A stretch of 64,000 bases of DNA from Spirometra erinaceieuropaei (GCA_902702965.1 CACRXP010000038.1:1688749-1752748); one strand, 5' to 3'; counted from the first letter of the stretch, positions 23,670-35,579 are shown. Notes: a model not told the origin generated them from the sequence alone. Numbers and translations are program-made.

Positions 23670-24720
23670 CGATCAGCCAGAATAGAAGGATGTGCCCGCA
23701 TTCTCGGCGATTCTATCGCCGAGGGTTTTGGCAAAGCGATCTCCGTTTTCATACATCACAGACAAGCTAAGATAAGAAGAGATTTGGGACAGAAACGGAT
23801 TAAGGTAAAGCCAGTAGACCAGGGAATCTCAAACTTGGTCTACAAACCCTCGTCTGAACATCTAACAGAACAGCAACTGCGAATGTTACGGCACGAGACT
23901 TGTTTCAAAACCAATGATACCGACCCCATCGACTTAACTGTAGTCCTTGAAGCTATGCTTGTGAGGACTGAAACAACCGACTTCAAGAAACATTCTGTCC
24001 GACAATGTGTTACTTCCTTGCTAATGACGCACAAACGAACTCTATATATCCTGCAGAGTGCGTCAGGACTGAGGAAGGACAACAATTTTGTGATTCTCCC
24101 CACTAATAAGGGATTAACAACCATCGTTATGAACCGAGAGGACTATAATCAGAAAGCATAAACTTGTTTCTGCGACAGAATTTAACAGAATGGCGCTTGG
24201 TTCACAAGCCAGATCACTGGCGCAAAAGTGTGATCACGAAGAATGGATGGCGCAACTGGCACCGCTCTGATCCGATCCTATGGTCTGCCAAAAACCCATA
24301 AACCATATATCCCACTTCGGGCAATCGTCACCCTAAAAGACAATCCTACCTATAATTTGGCTCAAAAGGGAAGTTCCTCCAGGACAATTTGATCAACTCA
24401 GCTCGATCAACCCCTCAATTCATGCAAGGTCGGAGAATTCAGTCGGGCGAAATCATTATTTCTTCCGATGTGGTGTCTTTATTCACATTCATCACACCCA
24501 ATTTGACGCACAAAGTTTTGGACGGGAGTCCTGAAGAGGCATCCACACCTTCGAAACGGTGCACGAGTTCAACATTACAACCGCCTAGATAATCGCACAT
24601 GACGTGAAAAAGACAGGACGAGAACTGGTTGAGGCGGGGACCCCGTTTGAGAACCCAGCCAATCGATCTGGCACCGGCATACAGATCCTTGCACAATCAC
24701 CTGCAGATCTGCGCCATCGA
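23670..24720 (+). mobile_element. Penelope-like element, internally deleted: N-terminal/early RT region joined to C-terminus
   Basis: 23784-24161 is open and reads like the region upstream of and into the RT (LRKDNNFVILPTNKGLTTIV then MNREDY). After frame changes, 24290-24350 reads [20 protein letters not shown] then NPTYNLA, the early RT motif of PLEs, and continues (24378-24510) to GEIIISSDVVSLFT. It then jumps to HTFETVHEFNITTA and IIAHDVKKTGRELVEAG (24545-24650), which is the post-GIY-YIG C-terminus. The RT catalytic core, thumb and endonuclease are therefore deleted. The copy is non-functional and lies in a PKC intron. Confidence 0.85.
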
Positions 24721-26168
24721 TCGCTGATTGACTAACGCTGTCTATGACTGTCACTTGTTTTCATGTTGCTGCTATCGCTGACAATGGACTCCTGCACGAG
24801 TGCAAAGCTCAGAATTAAAAACAAATTGCGTTTTTCTTCCTTCCAGCTTGATAAAACTGACTGCCCTTTTCAAATACTTCTTCCTCTAGGCAACTTACAA
24901 CTGTCCCCCGACGTGACGATTAACTAACAACAAACCCACTGTCTGATTGGCAGTAATGGAACCCGATCTCTGCCTTCTCTGTCGCTGAAGTTGCAAAATA
25001 GCGCAGTTTTTAATAAAGTCACAGTCTTGCATTCGTAAGTAAACGTGTAAGCGTGAGAATGCAAATTAAAGAAGGCACCTCCATCGCAACCATCTGCACG
25101 CCTCTAAGCGACCGTGCACGGCAGCTTTCAGCAAGAATACGTCTTCACAATTATGCATTCGGGACGCAAATAAAAATTGTAAAGAGTTGTCGGTTCCTCT
25201 GATCCTTGTGCGCACACGATATCCTTACGGCCTGCTCCTATGCGAGCGGCTTCGTTGAAACAAGATTATCCCATTAATTTTTGAACAGTGCACGGCAAGC
25301 GAAGTGCTAGCAGACGTTCCTTAATGAATTTTTATGCAACAGATAGTAGGCAATGGGAAGTGCAAATCTAGCGACTGCAGGGCCCTGTCTCGAACCGGTT
25401 TTCCATACGGGGTTATAGCCAGAGTGAATTCACAATTCAAATATTATTTGCCCAAATCCATTGGTAGCAAATAAGACTAATTTTTTCAGCGCATTGTCCA
25501 AACTTTACTTTCTCCTGAATACGTCATTTTTATTTTATCCACCTTACTTAAGTGTTCATTTCTGTTTTGAAGCGCAGTAAACTAATTTAGTGATAATTTG
25601 ACGAGTTCCCATTAGGCAGTATTTTCTTCATTTTCGGAAATCGCCTCTAGTTTGGGAGAATCGATATGAGGGCTATTAAGGGACTCCAAATGTATAAATG
25701 CGTGTTCGATCTGTCCTACTAGCGACCATCATATGTACAATCAATTCGACGGTTGGATCTGGTCGCTTGGAGAACGCCAATTAGCGAACAACTTCCATGC
25801 CTCAATAAGTTCGCTCCCAATCGACGCAGGCCAATCTGACACCGTCTCCACACTTCTGTAGGTCTTATGGTAAACGCCCTACTCTGAAGCGGTAAAGTTT
25901 GTGAGCCCATTTCTTTCAGTCAGGCTTGTAAACGCAATTAAACTCGAAAACTACCCGCAAAATACGTAGTAATTGTGTTGACTATAAACTTTGCCAACAC
26001 TCAAAGGGGCGAACAGTTTACTTCTCTCTGAGAATGCGTGGCTTCTAAGACAGCTGCGCTTAGTTGCATGTACGAATGGCGAGCTGGTGAAGCTCGTGAT
26101 GGGATATTCGAAAAGCCGACTTCTTCATTTTGGCACTTTGCGTAATTACCGTCCAATTCTTCTTGCAG
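24721..26168. other. Intron remainder, no recognised feature
   Basis: AT-rich toward the middle, with the acceptor of the next PKC exon at its end. I see no repeat counterpart elsewhere in the window. Confidence 0.5.
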
Positions 26169-26309
26169 TTCCTCACACGGGATCCTCAACAGCGGCTCGG
26201 AAGTGGCCCCAACGGCGAGCAGAACATTTGTGGTCATCCCTTCTTTCGACACATTGACTGGCAAAAAATTGAGAATCGCGAGATTCAGCCGCCCTTCAAA
26301 CCAAAAGTC
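26169..26309 (+). CDS. Protein kinase C exon: C-lobe end and start of AGC C-terminal tail
   Basis: The exon encodes 47 residues beginning [20 protein letters not shown], then [20 protein letters not shown] and FKPKV. P..RLG.GP.GE..I..HPFFR.IDW..IE..EIQPP.KP is the diagnostic end of the PKC catalytic domain and the start of its C-tail. The acceptor is CTTGCAG ending at 26168 and the donor is GTAAGT from 26310. Both ends are phase 0. A short CT-rich microsatellite follows within 20 bp of the donor. Confidence 0.96.
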
Positions 26310-26321
26310 GTAAGTCCTCTC

Positions 26322-26343
26322 CTCCTCTCTCTCTCTCTCTCCC
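26322..26343 (+). repeat. CT-rich microsatellite
   Basis: A short (CT)n tract within 15 bp of the PKC donor at 26310. Confidence 0.75.
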
Positions 26344-27119
26344 CACTGTAAGCTTTCGGGTAGTTCCCTCAGAATGATTCACTGCACGGAAGCGATGCAT
26401 GTTCTTCGCAGGAGCACGATGGAGTGGGAGGGGGGAGGTAAAAGCCTTCCTCTGCAACGCACCCGGTTCGAACCCGAAGTTCTGGCATCGTGAGGCCTGC
26501 GTGTATGCTAACAAATCTGCTTGTGTTTTCGGTGTCTCCTGGTTCGTAGAATTCGAGCCTGGGGCAAAAGATTGGAGTGGACATTTGAGATTGCTTTTAA
26601 ACGCGATGGCTTCTTTCCCGAACTCTTTGCCTACTCCTCCCTACTACTCAAAGCTGAAAGCTTCGCAGTCAAAAACAAGAAGAAATCAGAAAAACAAAAC
26701 CCATCAGAGGAAGCTGTTTTCGCCTGGCCGTAAAATCTGCTTGCATGCACTTATTTTTACTCAACTCACGTCTTCACACAGGCCGTGCTGAATCAAGCTG
26801 CACGTCTATAACTCCCCAAAGGGTAAAAATGGCAGACAGTACTGTACTCCCCCGGAGTCAGTAATAATCTGTATACGAACAACCACAGTGTACTTCTGCC
26901 GACTGGGGTATATCGAGACGTCACCGAAGTGACAGGCAGAATACCAGTTTTGCTAGAGGAGAAAACCTCTGAAGGTTGAAAATAAGATTGGTTAATTCTC
27001 ACGAATGGTAGAAATAGATCAAAAGCAATTCACTTCGCACACATTCTGGAGGTCGGTGATGGCACTTCTCCGTAGTCTGCATTAAAAACACGGGGCTCGA
27101 TTACTTTAAGGGAAGTCTT

Positions 27120-27230
27120 ATTCAGAAGATGACTACAGAACAAGACGAGGAGGACTAAAAATGGTCATTTCTGGCTTATTGGTCCTATCCGGCCGTATGC
27201 ATTGAGCCAAGAGGCCGTTTTCCTTTCGGT
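27120..27230 (-). repeat. SINE body fragment, reverse
   Basis: The run atggtcatttctggcttatt then ggtcctatccggccgtatgc corresponds to the reverse SINE body at 57090-57130. It is degenerate and lacks the tRNA-like head. Confidence 0.5.
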
Positions 27231-27244
27231 TGCGAACGGCAATA

Positions 27245-27860
27245 TTAAATATGAAACAATATTTCCCCGGAATGAATTTAAAGCAGGCATAGACAGCAGA
27301 ATCTGTTGGAACCAGTAAACTCCCCGACGGCTTATCAACTGCAGCCTGTGTTGCATAGCACAGATAACAAGTGAGAAAGATACAGAGGTTTGAACTTCCT
27401 CAGAGAAAATCAATGTAAAACAGCAAGGTCATCGTATGCTGCACGTAGACTAATCAATAAAATGGTAACATCAAAACGCAACATAGGAAAGAAAATGAGG
27501 AAGTTAACACGCCGGGAGATTTTGTAAATCAAAAGGTCTCAGATCTACCAGGGCAAGCTGAGGTTGACCACGTGGCCCAACTGTATACATAGGTCGGGTT
27601 TCTCCCACCGTATGTAGGTTGCCTTCAGGTTGCGTTTTGATGCTATCATTTTATTGCTTAGTCTATGCGCAGTATACGCTGACCTTGCTGTTTTACATTG
27701 ATTTTCTCTGTCGAAGTTCAAACCTCTGTATCTTTCTCGCTTGTCATCTGTGTTATGCAACGACAGGCTGCAGTTGATAAGCCGTCGCAAAATTTACTGG
27801 TACCATTAAATTCTGCTGTCTACGCTTGCTTTAAATATTAACTATGTTGGACGTGCGTTC
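27245..27860. repeat. Second, unrelated fold-back element (arms about 240 bp)
   Basis: The left arm at 27245-27490 is mirrored at about 27620-27860. For example gacggcttatcaactgcagc (27326-27345) is the reverse complement of gctgcagttgataagccgtc (27768-27787). tacagaggtttgaact (27381-27396) mirrors agttcaaacctctgta (27715-27730), and catcaaaacgcaacat (27469-27484) mirrors the tgcgttttgatgctat region (27631-27646). The loop is about 130 bp. It shares no termini with the P family. It lies in the last PKC intron. Confidence 0.85.
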
Positions 27861-28032
27861 GACAGTTGTTGATACCCCCCAGTTGCTATCCAACTGCCCG
27901 CGAGGGCTCTCGATTGATCCCTAATGCACAACAGGACGAGTATGTAACGTAACACGATCGATGAACGCTCCTCCAACGTAGAATTTTCTTTTTCTGATTA
28001 TTCGAACTCAAACCTCAGTCTATATCTATCGT

Positions 28033-28110
28033 TGTCTCTGCTGCGTGGGTCCGAAATGTCAAACGAATAGAATTCCTGTCCTGATCATCAGACCTCCATG
28101 ACCTCGACTG
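28033..28110 (+). mobile_element. PLE tail fragment
   Basis: The run gttgtctctgctgcgtgggt then ccgaaatgtcaaacgaatag and aattcctgtcctgatcat follows PLE-tail order. The hammerhead-like core is broken (ctgctgcg in place of CTGATGA). Confidence 0.5.
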
Positions 28111-28161
28111 AATCTCGGGACCCGTCTTTTGGCTCGCATAACTGAAATGCGTGATTATATA

Positions 28162-28974
28162 CAACCAATGACCAATCTTTTGAACTGTTATCCAAAATTC
28201 AAAAGTGCGTTTTTGATTAGGAAGGATTACTGAGTGGGATTGGAATGTTATCATCATGCGACACAATCTCAGAATATTTTATTCACGCCAGAACGCCGAC
28301 TTTCTAATGCCCTTTTTCTCGGTCGCGCCCGCATAAGCCATACTGGGAAAAAATAACTATGCAAGCAGTATGAGTTTTTCCCGTTGATTTTCGATGTCTT
28401 TATAAAGTCAAATTTATTTTATGGGAAAAATGATGGAAAATATTCCCTCGTGTACTCATTTGGTTGCAGGCCACGTCGTCTTTAAAGTTTGTACTCGGAG
28501 AGACGGTATCTTTCAGTTTTAAAAAGCTTCTTCGTTCCCGAATAATCTTGATCTCGACCTACCTTTGAATTTGCATTTATAGTTTGCAGCTCAGAAACTG
28601 CACACTTTTCGTGCAAGGAGAATCATGTAATCCTCCATGCCATTTAGGAGATACCGCATAGGGCTCATAAAATTTTGCAATGGATATGGATTGGGTTACA
28701 TTCTTCATAAGGAACATTAATAAACGGACAGATATAATGTTATTTGAAAAGATATTTCACGACCTTAAAGGGTTCATAGTTGCAAACCTCCTTCAAACTG
28801 GAAGATATCCTTTCTTCGCGCAGCATTCAAAGGCCGACATCCTGACGTGACCAAAATATTTCAGGATTATACTGTATAATTATAAACATTCCAACCCAAT
28901 CTCAGCAAGCCTTCCTAATCAAAAACTCATTTCAGAGTTTTTAATTAAAATTTCATGAAATTGGGCACTGAATG
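28162..28974. repeat. Palindromic fold-back element, subfamily B-like, old copy (P9)
   Basis: The left end TA|CAACCAATGACCAATC is followed by aaattcaaaagtgcgttttt and gattaggaaggatta. The right end reads tcctaatcaaaaactcattt, then aaaatttcatgaaattgggc. The order matches subfamily B (45628-46588), but both arms are strongly diverged. It lies in the last PKC intron. Confidence 0.7.
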
Positions 28975-29379
28975 CGCATGATCTGCTACAAGCCACTTCC
29001 TTTTTTTCTATTGGTTCGGCAGATCATCTAGGCCGCAGAGGGTGCTCTCATTGAACCTCAGATTGAGCGCCAATGCAATTTCGAATTAACCTTGAATGCA
29101 GAAGTTTAAACACGTTTTGGCCAGCTAATTTTCATTAACTCCTTGGTATTTGAATGTATACTGAATGGGAAGCCTCGGGACGAAATATCTGTCCACGATA
29201 TTCACAGGCAGTATAGTGTATATGCGACCCTGGTAGGTAGTTGACATCACTCACACTTAAGGCTCCACGAGATGTGGTTCTAAACACTGAGCAAACAGCA
29301 TGTGCAACCCCCTCCACGGCCAAATCACAGTGGCATAAGCCGTCCAAAAATGGAATCCCTGGCCAGAGTGCCATGCAAA

Positions 29380-29870
29380 AATAAAATAGATGGGCGTGCT
29401 CACCGATCTTTTTTATGGAACTCACTCGTCCCGTTGTGCCTTAGGGCTCTCTCTCGCGAGCCCAACCAGCAGCCGCATAGTGGTGCGTCATATAGGCGGA
29501 ATAGCATTAGAGGTGGCGGCTTTAGTAGTAATATTGGCAATATTATTAGTCAGAATGACATTACGAACAGAGGCAAGGGAGACTGGAATGGCCATTTCTG
29601 ACTTATTAGCCGTCGTCAGCCAGTCATACCTAACCCCGAAGTGTGGGATACTTGGGTCTCTATCCGGCAACCTGTTGGTTTGAAGTCCAACGCTCCTAAC
29701 CACTGAGCCAGGGGCTCGTTGTCCTGTCAGTTACGATCGGGAATATACAGAGGCGGAGGGGCGCTCACCGATCTTTCTTACGGAACTCACTGGCTGACGA
29801 CGGCTAATGAGCCAGAAATGGCCATTCCAGTCTCCCTTGTCTTGGTCGATAATGCTATTATTCTGCCTAT
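29380..29870. repeat. SINE copies in opposite orientations with tRNA-like head
   Basis: A reverse SINE runs through the body (29580-29640, ggccatttctgacttattag) to the tRNA-like head at 29650-29730. On the minus strand the head reads TGGCTCAGTGGTTAGGAGCG (A-box-like), then ACTTCAAACCAACAGG. A forward body copy (ctgacgacggctaatgagcc, 29792-29811) follows, ending near 29870. The 3' module (gtgctcaccgatcttttt, ttgtgccttagggctctctc) is at 29397-29460 and again at 29760-29790. It lies in the last PKC intron. Confidence 0.7.
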
Positions 29871-30830
29871 GTGAAGTCTACTGCCTACCTTGGCTTTAGT
29901 GTATAAACCGCTGCACGTGCAAATCGCTATTCTTTCCCATTGTAATTAGAAATCTCAGAAGTGTGTGCTTTTAGTGCGCCGTGGCAGCCTGCTTTGCGCC
30001 ATAATCTTCAACCCCAAAAGTCTGAGCCGTTGGCACCTTAGTATGGCGGGCGGCGCGCTTTACAGATTAACATCTAATCCGCCTATTCGCATGACGTAAG
30101 TTTCACAGTCTGTTCTTCCCACTACCTGGTACCTGCTGGCATTTGGGGGTGTTTTTTGTGAAACTGGAGCCCCACATTATGTGCATGGAAAGCATGTCCA
30201 CTTACAGTGGCATGCAGATCGCACATTTTTGGCTAGCAGTAGTCAAAAAGGGGAGGGAGGCGAGTGATGCGCAGCATTATTTAAGAGATACCACGCCAAC
30301 ACACCCAATCGGAGCATGCCGTCCTTTTAAAGCTCATGTCCTCCCGCTGTCCCTTTCCCATCCTCTCGGGGGTTGCGTTTGCGGTTTATTCCGCCTTTTG
30401 AGGTGGAACGCCCTCAACCGCAAATCCCCGCTATGAGTTTTCGCGCGCGAAACCATGCAATTTACCTCATTGGGAAAAAGGCGCCAGTTTATTTTCTGGT
30501 GCTTCTAAGCGCCGATTGCAGTACAATTTTTTCTCTACATTAATGTTTCATGTCATCCAAAGCCCTTTTTTCCGCGATAGTGCATCGTAAAATCCATCTG
30601 ATTTTTTGTTGTATTATGGGCGAAATTTGGAAGCTTACTGGTTCTGTTTGAGCCAGGTTAAAAGGAGCCGTTCAGTTTGTCGCGCGCAATCAACATTTAA
30701 TACTAAATTCACCAACAATACCGTTTTATGACGTCCGGCTTGTAGGCTTATTCACGCGCATCCTTCCAGTCATTTTACCTCCTTCTGTATCTTCACCCTT
30801 CGTTGATGTCTGATTTTATTCCCTCCTTAG

Positions 30831-30983
30831 TCGGGTCCGCGTGACTTTTCCAATTTCGACTCGGAATTCACCAAGGAGCCCGTACGTTTGACACCGACAG
30901 ACAAATTGTTCATCATGAACCTGGACCAGACAGAATTTCCCGGCTTCTCCTTCGTCAATCCGGAGTTTGTGGTTGAGGTGTAG
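30831..30983 (+). CDS. Protein kinase C terminal exon: turn and hydrophobic motifs, stop codon
   Basis: The exon encodes 50 residues and a TAG stop (30981-30983), beginning [20 protein letters not shown]. The turn-motif Thr (VRLTPTD; codon 30891-30893) and the hydrophobic-motif Ser ([12 protein letters not shown]; Ser codon at 30948-30950) are both present. This is the layout of conventional/novel PKCs; atypical PKCs carry an acidic residue at the second site. The protein stops about seven residues after FVNPEF, so the post-hydrophobic-motif tail is shorter than in vertebrate PKC alpha. The acceptor CTCCTTAG ends at 30830. The 3' UTR follows, but I see no canonical AATAAA in the next 500 bp, so the polyadenylation site is undefined. 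Confidence 0.96.
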   Translation, partial: SGPRDFSNFDSEFTKEPVRLTPTDKLFIMNLDQTEFPGFSFVNPEFVVEV

Positions 30984-31480
30984 GCCGATTCTCCTCCTCC
31001 TTCTTCCCTCCTTGACGTCACTGGACTAGCCTCTCAATCTTCCACGCACAAGTCCTCTTTGTTGTTGTCTTTTTAACCTCCGTGAAATGCTCACCGTTGA
31101 CGTGTACGTCTTTCTTTGCACGACAAATAAGTCAATTTATACATGCGCATGTATGCTGCGAATTCCAACAAGAATATTCCACTGCAATATTTTCAACAAA
31201 TTTATTAAGTCGATTACGAAACCGCCCTCATAAGAAAGATACGTAGGAAGGGACAAGAAAAAAAACATGGAAAGAAAAGAAAATTCGAATAATGGCTTAT
31301 TTATTTTTAGCCTCGATGCCTATGCAAGTTCATGGGATAAACTTACTCCCTCTGTGCGTTCTCACTTCCCCCCCCAAACCCCATGTTCTCTGTACCCCTA
31401 GAATATGGACAGAGGGCATCTGTACATAATTTTTGTCGTCATGCTTTTATTTATTGGAAAAATGCACTCTACAACGCAAT
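30984..31480 (+). other. PKC 3' UTR / 3' flank
   Basis: Sequence following the PKC stop codon. No canonical AATAAA is visible. AT-rich stretches (31125-31215, around caacaaatttattaagtcga) could hold a variant signal, but I cannot place the 3' end. Confidence 0.45.
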
Positions 31481-31879
31481 CTGATTGGTTGTTTATTTTA
31501 ACCACAGCGGACTCCGGCTGCACGTCCCCACCCCCCGCCCAAACAGGCAGCGCTGGGTCAGAACGGGGGAAAGGCTTTTAGCCAATGCCTGTCGTAGATG
31601 CCCGCGGGCTCCACGTCAGCCACGGTGCCCAACTCTTTTACCAGGTGGTTGGGCAGTCCATCGATGGATGAGAGTGAGAGAGAGAGTGTGAGACGAAGGC
31701 TGGGGGACCCATGGTCAAGACAAATCAAAGCATTCTACACCACAGTAAATCTGACATGCTAGAAGTCGTGACTGTGAGGGTTCCCACCTAGTGAGGTAAC
31801 TCGATCCCTCCCAGGCTTGAGGATAAGGGTACAGTGACTCCGTAATGCGGCACGCATGGCCCTCTCGTCTACGGGCGAT

Positions 31880-32165
31880 CCGAACTGCCCTTACGTATAC
31901 CTGGTGCGTGTGATGCGGTCCGGGACTGACTTTGTCAGCCACTGCGGACGCACGCACCTACGGTCATTTTGACATTGTCAACAAGGCGGGTGTTGGAGAA
32001 GGGGGTGCGATAGATGCTGCGAAAGTCAGCCCGACTATAAACGCTTTCACGCGCAAGTCATCGGTTCCTCGCCCGCTCTGTGTTACACCCGGTAAACGTC
32101 ACTTACGACGGTCGAACTGTCGTCGTGGTTCTCAGGCTGGCTACCTCTGTGTTTCAGCCTGATTC
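31880..32165 (+). repeat. Interspersed repeat R1, diverged copy
   Basis: Landmarks in order: tttgtcagccactgcggacg, then gtgcgatagatgctgcgaaa, ctataaacgctttcacgcgc, aagtcatcggttcctcg and acggtcgaactgtcgt. Confidence 0.7.
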
Positions 32166-32299
32166 CGCAGTAGAGAGGCCGTGAGAGCCGTCGATATCCC
32201 AGCTAACTGCGGTGATAGTAAGACGCGATCCTTGGGGCCAGCACTGCGTGCAACGAGTGACTGACTGCAGGACTAAGAGTCAAGCTCATTGACACCCTC

Positions 32300-33410
32300 T
32301 TAAGGCTGCCTCTGTGGCGCTCTCATTCGTATACGATCCGAGCTGTCTCTCTCGGAAACCTGGCACGTGTCCTGGGAACCAGGTCGTGTGGTAGGGGTGA
32401 GAGCACGCACCGGCGTAGACCTCATATCGCGCCAGACACTGCGCCCAATCCCAATGCAGGAGGGGTGACCCCGACTTGGGCAGTGAACAGGGAAGAGAGT
32501 GCGTGGGGCCGCCGCTGGGAGGATTCGAACTCACGGCCCATCAGCACATTCCTCTGACACGCAGGAATTCATCACAACGGGGCAAAAATGGTGTCTGAAG
32601 GGCTGCCAGCCAACTGGGTATCAGGGTCCGCTCAGTTCGCAGATTCAGACTGGCAGCGGCTCCCTCGAAATGTGGCTTCTATGTCCTTCTAACGCACATG
32701 GAAAAACCTGAACCACTGTGTGTTGACCAGGTCGTGCATGGTATTGGGTCTAAAGGTCTGAAAGCCTGTGCTATTCCAGTATCAGGGAACCATGGCCATC
32801 GCAGCCTGGTATGCGGCGGCAGTTCCCTGACACCTGGTTCCCTGTCAGTAGATGTGCTCCCGCTGGGTGGTGCACATGGCTGTCCAGTTGTTCTCCTCCT
32901 TCTGACCCCTGTTGGGGTGTTATTGCTGCTGTTGTTAATCAAGAACCTGGTCATTTGCTGTGTGGAACAGAAGGTTGGAGTGGAATGCCAAGGCGCAGAC
33001 TCAATCGCGCCAGCCACCTGCGCCTCCGGTCTTCTTGACTCCGGGTCCATGTGGAGGGTGGGAAAGTGAGAGTGCGGTAGATGCTGCGAAAGTCTGCTAT
33101 CACTATAAGCTAATTCACGCACAAGTCACCGTGTCTGCTTCACCTTTCTGTGGAGCACACGGTGGACATTGTTGGCAACGACGGTCGAACTGTCGTGTGG
33201 CATAGGCAGACGTGCTGTTTCATCAGTCACTGAGCCGGGACCCACCACCGGTCATTCTGATTCTGTCTTACCATCGGGTCCTGGTCGGTGAGGGAGGAGA
33301 GAGGGCGGCAGGTGCTGCGCATGTCATCGTCCTGCGCCAAACCACGTTGTGGGGCACACAGTTGACATCGGAGGTCACAATGGCCGAATTGTCGCTTACA
33401 CACAGCCTGC
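32300..33410 (+). repeat. Interspersed repeat R1, long copy plus partial second unit
   Basis: The leader at 32750-32935 (ggtctgaaagcctgtgctat, then ccagtatcagggaaccatgg) parallels 4071-4265. The core at 33010-33200 includes cgcctccggtcttcttgact, gtgcggtagatgctgcgaaa, ctataagctaattcacgcac, agcacacggtggacattgtt and ggtcgaactgtcgtgt. A shortened second unit follows at 33235-33390. Long frames across it are not conserved between copies. Confidence 0.75.
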
Positions 33411-33419
33411 ATAATCTGC

Positions 33420-34430
33420 TTGCGTCCTTGATCGCTCACCACACACGAAATTACGCGCGCTAGTGCGCGCACCGAGTTGCACGAATTTCGGCAACAAAAA
33501 CGCTCATATGCGCGAAACGTGAGGACGCGATGGGACGGGGCAAAAAACTGCAGAGACGGATCAGAGAGGGGGGAAGAAGTGAACTGAGATCTCATCCGTT
33601 TAACGCTCGTTCATGCCTCCTCTAGTAAGCAGCGCAGTCCCACCACAGTCCCGGGCTAAAAATGAACACGCGATCTTGTCCGCGGCATGGTTTTGGGAGG
33701 TGGGCTTTGAGTCCATTGCATCCTAATCCTCGCTGAAATTCATGAAGCCTATAAATCGCTGGACCTTCTTAAAAGCAGAATCGGGAACTGGGAATTTGTG
33801 AGGATACTGAAGTGGTTACGAGGCAGCTGAAGAATACATGAAAACAGTATTGAATATGGCCATGGTTAAACCACGCTGACTTTATTTCTGGCACAGCATT
33901 TCAGCATGCAGTGGGAGGCATACACATGAATGGACACGAAAATAACCAAAGAGGAGATGCAGCTGATGTTGCTTTCGAATGTATGTTATCATTTATAGCA
34001 GCGGGGATCCTAATTTCCATGGCGTGATTAGAGTTGTCGGCGGCTTTACGCTGCATAAAGTTATTCAATGCATGATTGATCTCTAGCTCAGAACAGTTTT
34101 TACGCTTTGTCGGTTTGCTTGACAAAAATAAGGGCATTTTTAACGGGAATCAAGTAAGGGAATTTCCAGAATAATTCCACCTATCCGCATGTACATCACG
34201 CTGCCGGATTGTCAACTCTTAAGTGTGCCCAGAAAGAGGTTTCGTGGTTGTTTGGGAGGGAGGTGTGGTTCGCAGAAACAGATTTATGAGATAACTGGCA
34301 GCTAGCTAAACTTAATTGGTCCACGGTTGTCAAAGCGTTTAAGGAACAGAATCTAGTAAATATTCGAATAAGTCTCCCAGCTAGTCGGTCTCAGGCTATC
34401 GATTTTTGTTTTTGCCGCCTTGGCCGCTTT
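33420..34430. other. No recognised feature
   Basis: Unclassified sequence between R1 and a PLE fragment. No domain, RNA gene or repeat counterpart was found. Confidence 0.45.
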
Positions 34431-34439
34431 GCTGGCCAC

Positions 34440-34960
34440 GTAGTAAATTAAAAACGGCCTGAATTATAAGTCATCACTTCAATGAAAGGTAGTCGAACCT
34501 CCGTGGCGGTTATTTGGTCTGGTCGTTCCTTTGCTTCTGCGTTGTGTAAGCCAGTTTGCAGGCGGTCCCTGATTAGTTTTCTTAAGGTCATTAGAATCAT
34601 TAAGCCCTGAACTTGTTGAAGGTAATAACCTAGGCCTTGGTAACCCGGAGGCGGGTCAGCGTGCTTGTTCAATGGATCAGTATTCGATAACCACGTCCGT
34701 ATTACGAGTCGTCCTATTCGTGAGCTGTCTTGGCATAGGATGGTCAGTCCTCGAAGGTCAAATGTATGACCAGTAGCTTCTGTGGGATTGGGAAATTTTG
34801 GTCTGGGGTCAAGACCCTGTCTCGCAAGCCCGTGCTCGTGCCAACGTGTCTGCAATTCTTGTTTGGTTTCCTAAAGTAGTCGTAATCTCCATTGCTGCAG
34901 AATATTCGGTAGACAGCTGCCGCGGTTAGGGCAAGTGACAGCACCGCAAGGCGACGAATT
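34440..34960 (-). mobile_element. Penelope-like element fragment, GIY-YIG and C-terminus (third lineage)
   Basis: On the minus strand AVYRIFCSNGDYDYF (from about 34915) is the start of a GIY-YIG domain. A frameshift then leads to LQTRWHEHGLARQGLDPRPK, TGHTFDLRGLTILCQDSS and RLVIRTWLSNTDPLNKHADP, the PLE C-terminal segment (34448-34855). The wording differs from the copies at 12351-12680 and 14110-14685, so it is a separate lineage. It is 5'-truncated and carries no RT. Confidence 0.8.
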
Positions 34961-35019
34961 ACGGCCTATCCTATATGGGTCGCGCTTACCCGCAACGGAT
35001 TGTGACAGTCTAGAGATAG

Positions 35020-35165
35020 CCTCAGAAACCCGTTTTTGATGGGTCCAAGTGAGAATCCGAAACGTCAGGCGAATAGCGCCCTTGTTCCAGCGATCGCTTC
35101 TTCTTATCAACTATCTCCTAGAACTCGCATCTTCGCTTGTACCGGTACTTCTAGATTGCTTGGGA
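35020..35165 (+). mobile_element. Inverted PLE tail with hammerhead-like motif, upstream of the PLE at 34440-34960
   Basis: It reads tttttgatgggtccaagtga, then gaatccgaaacgtcaggcga and atagcgcccttgttccagcg, then cgcatcttcgcttgtaccgg. The hairpin GGGTCC..GAATCC, GAAACGTC and AGGC are present; the CTGATGA box is reduced to TTGATG. Orientation is opposite to the neighbouring coding fragment. Confidence 0.65.
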
Positions 35166-35579
35166 GTTCCTCTAAACCTTTAATTTATGTTTCGACTGAG
35201 ATGACTGCCAAGAAATGCTGTATTTTGACGCCCGATTAAAGGAACTATCGCCTGCAGTGGAGCGCCGGCTTTGCGAGCTTTAGGACACTCATGCGCCTTT
35301 AAAGTTGTTCCTTTCTCAACTGTCGGAGTGCCGAATCCAAATGGGAAATTTAGTTGTCATATAGAAGGGGACTATATTCGCTGCATCCTCTCATCTCTAA
35401 CTGGAGTCTGAAACCCTGTGGGGCGATTCATTCGCTTTATAATGCTAAACCAGCCAAAACTATGGAGCTGTTTCACTGTCGCACGATGTCTAGGATGGGT
35501 TTAGACATCTCCAATGATTGACTAGTCTTCAGTCTGAGCGGAGCCTTTCTTCCATGGGAATGAGGAGATAAAGCCGGTT

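Noticed and set aside
26450..26500. tRNA gene suggested by a ggttcgaaccc B-box-like run
   Set aside because: No A box, stems or terminator in proper spacing on either strand.
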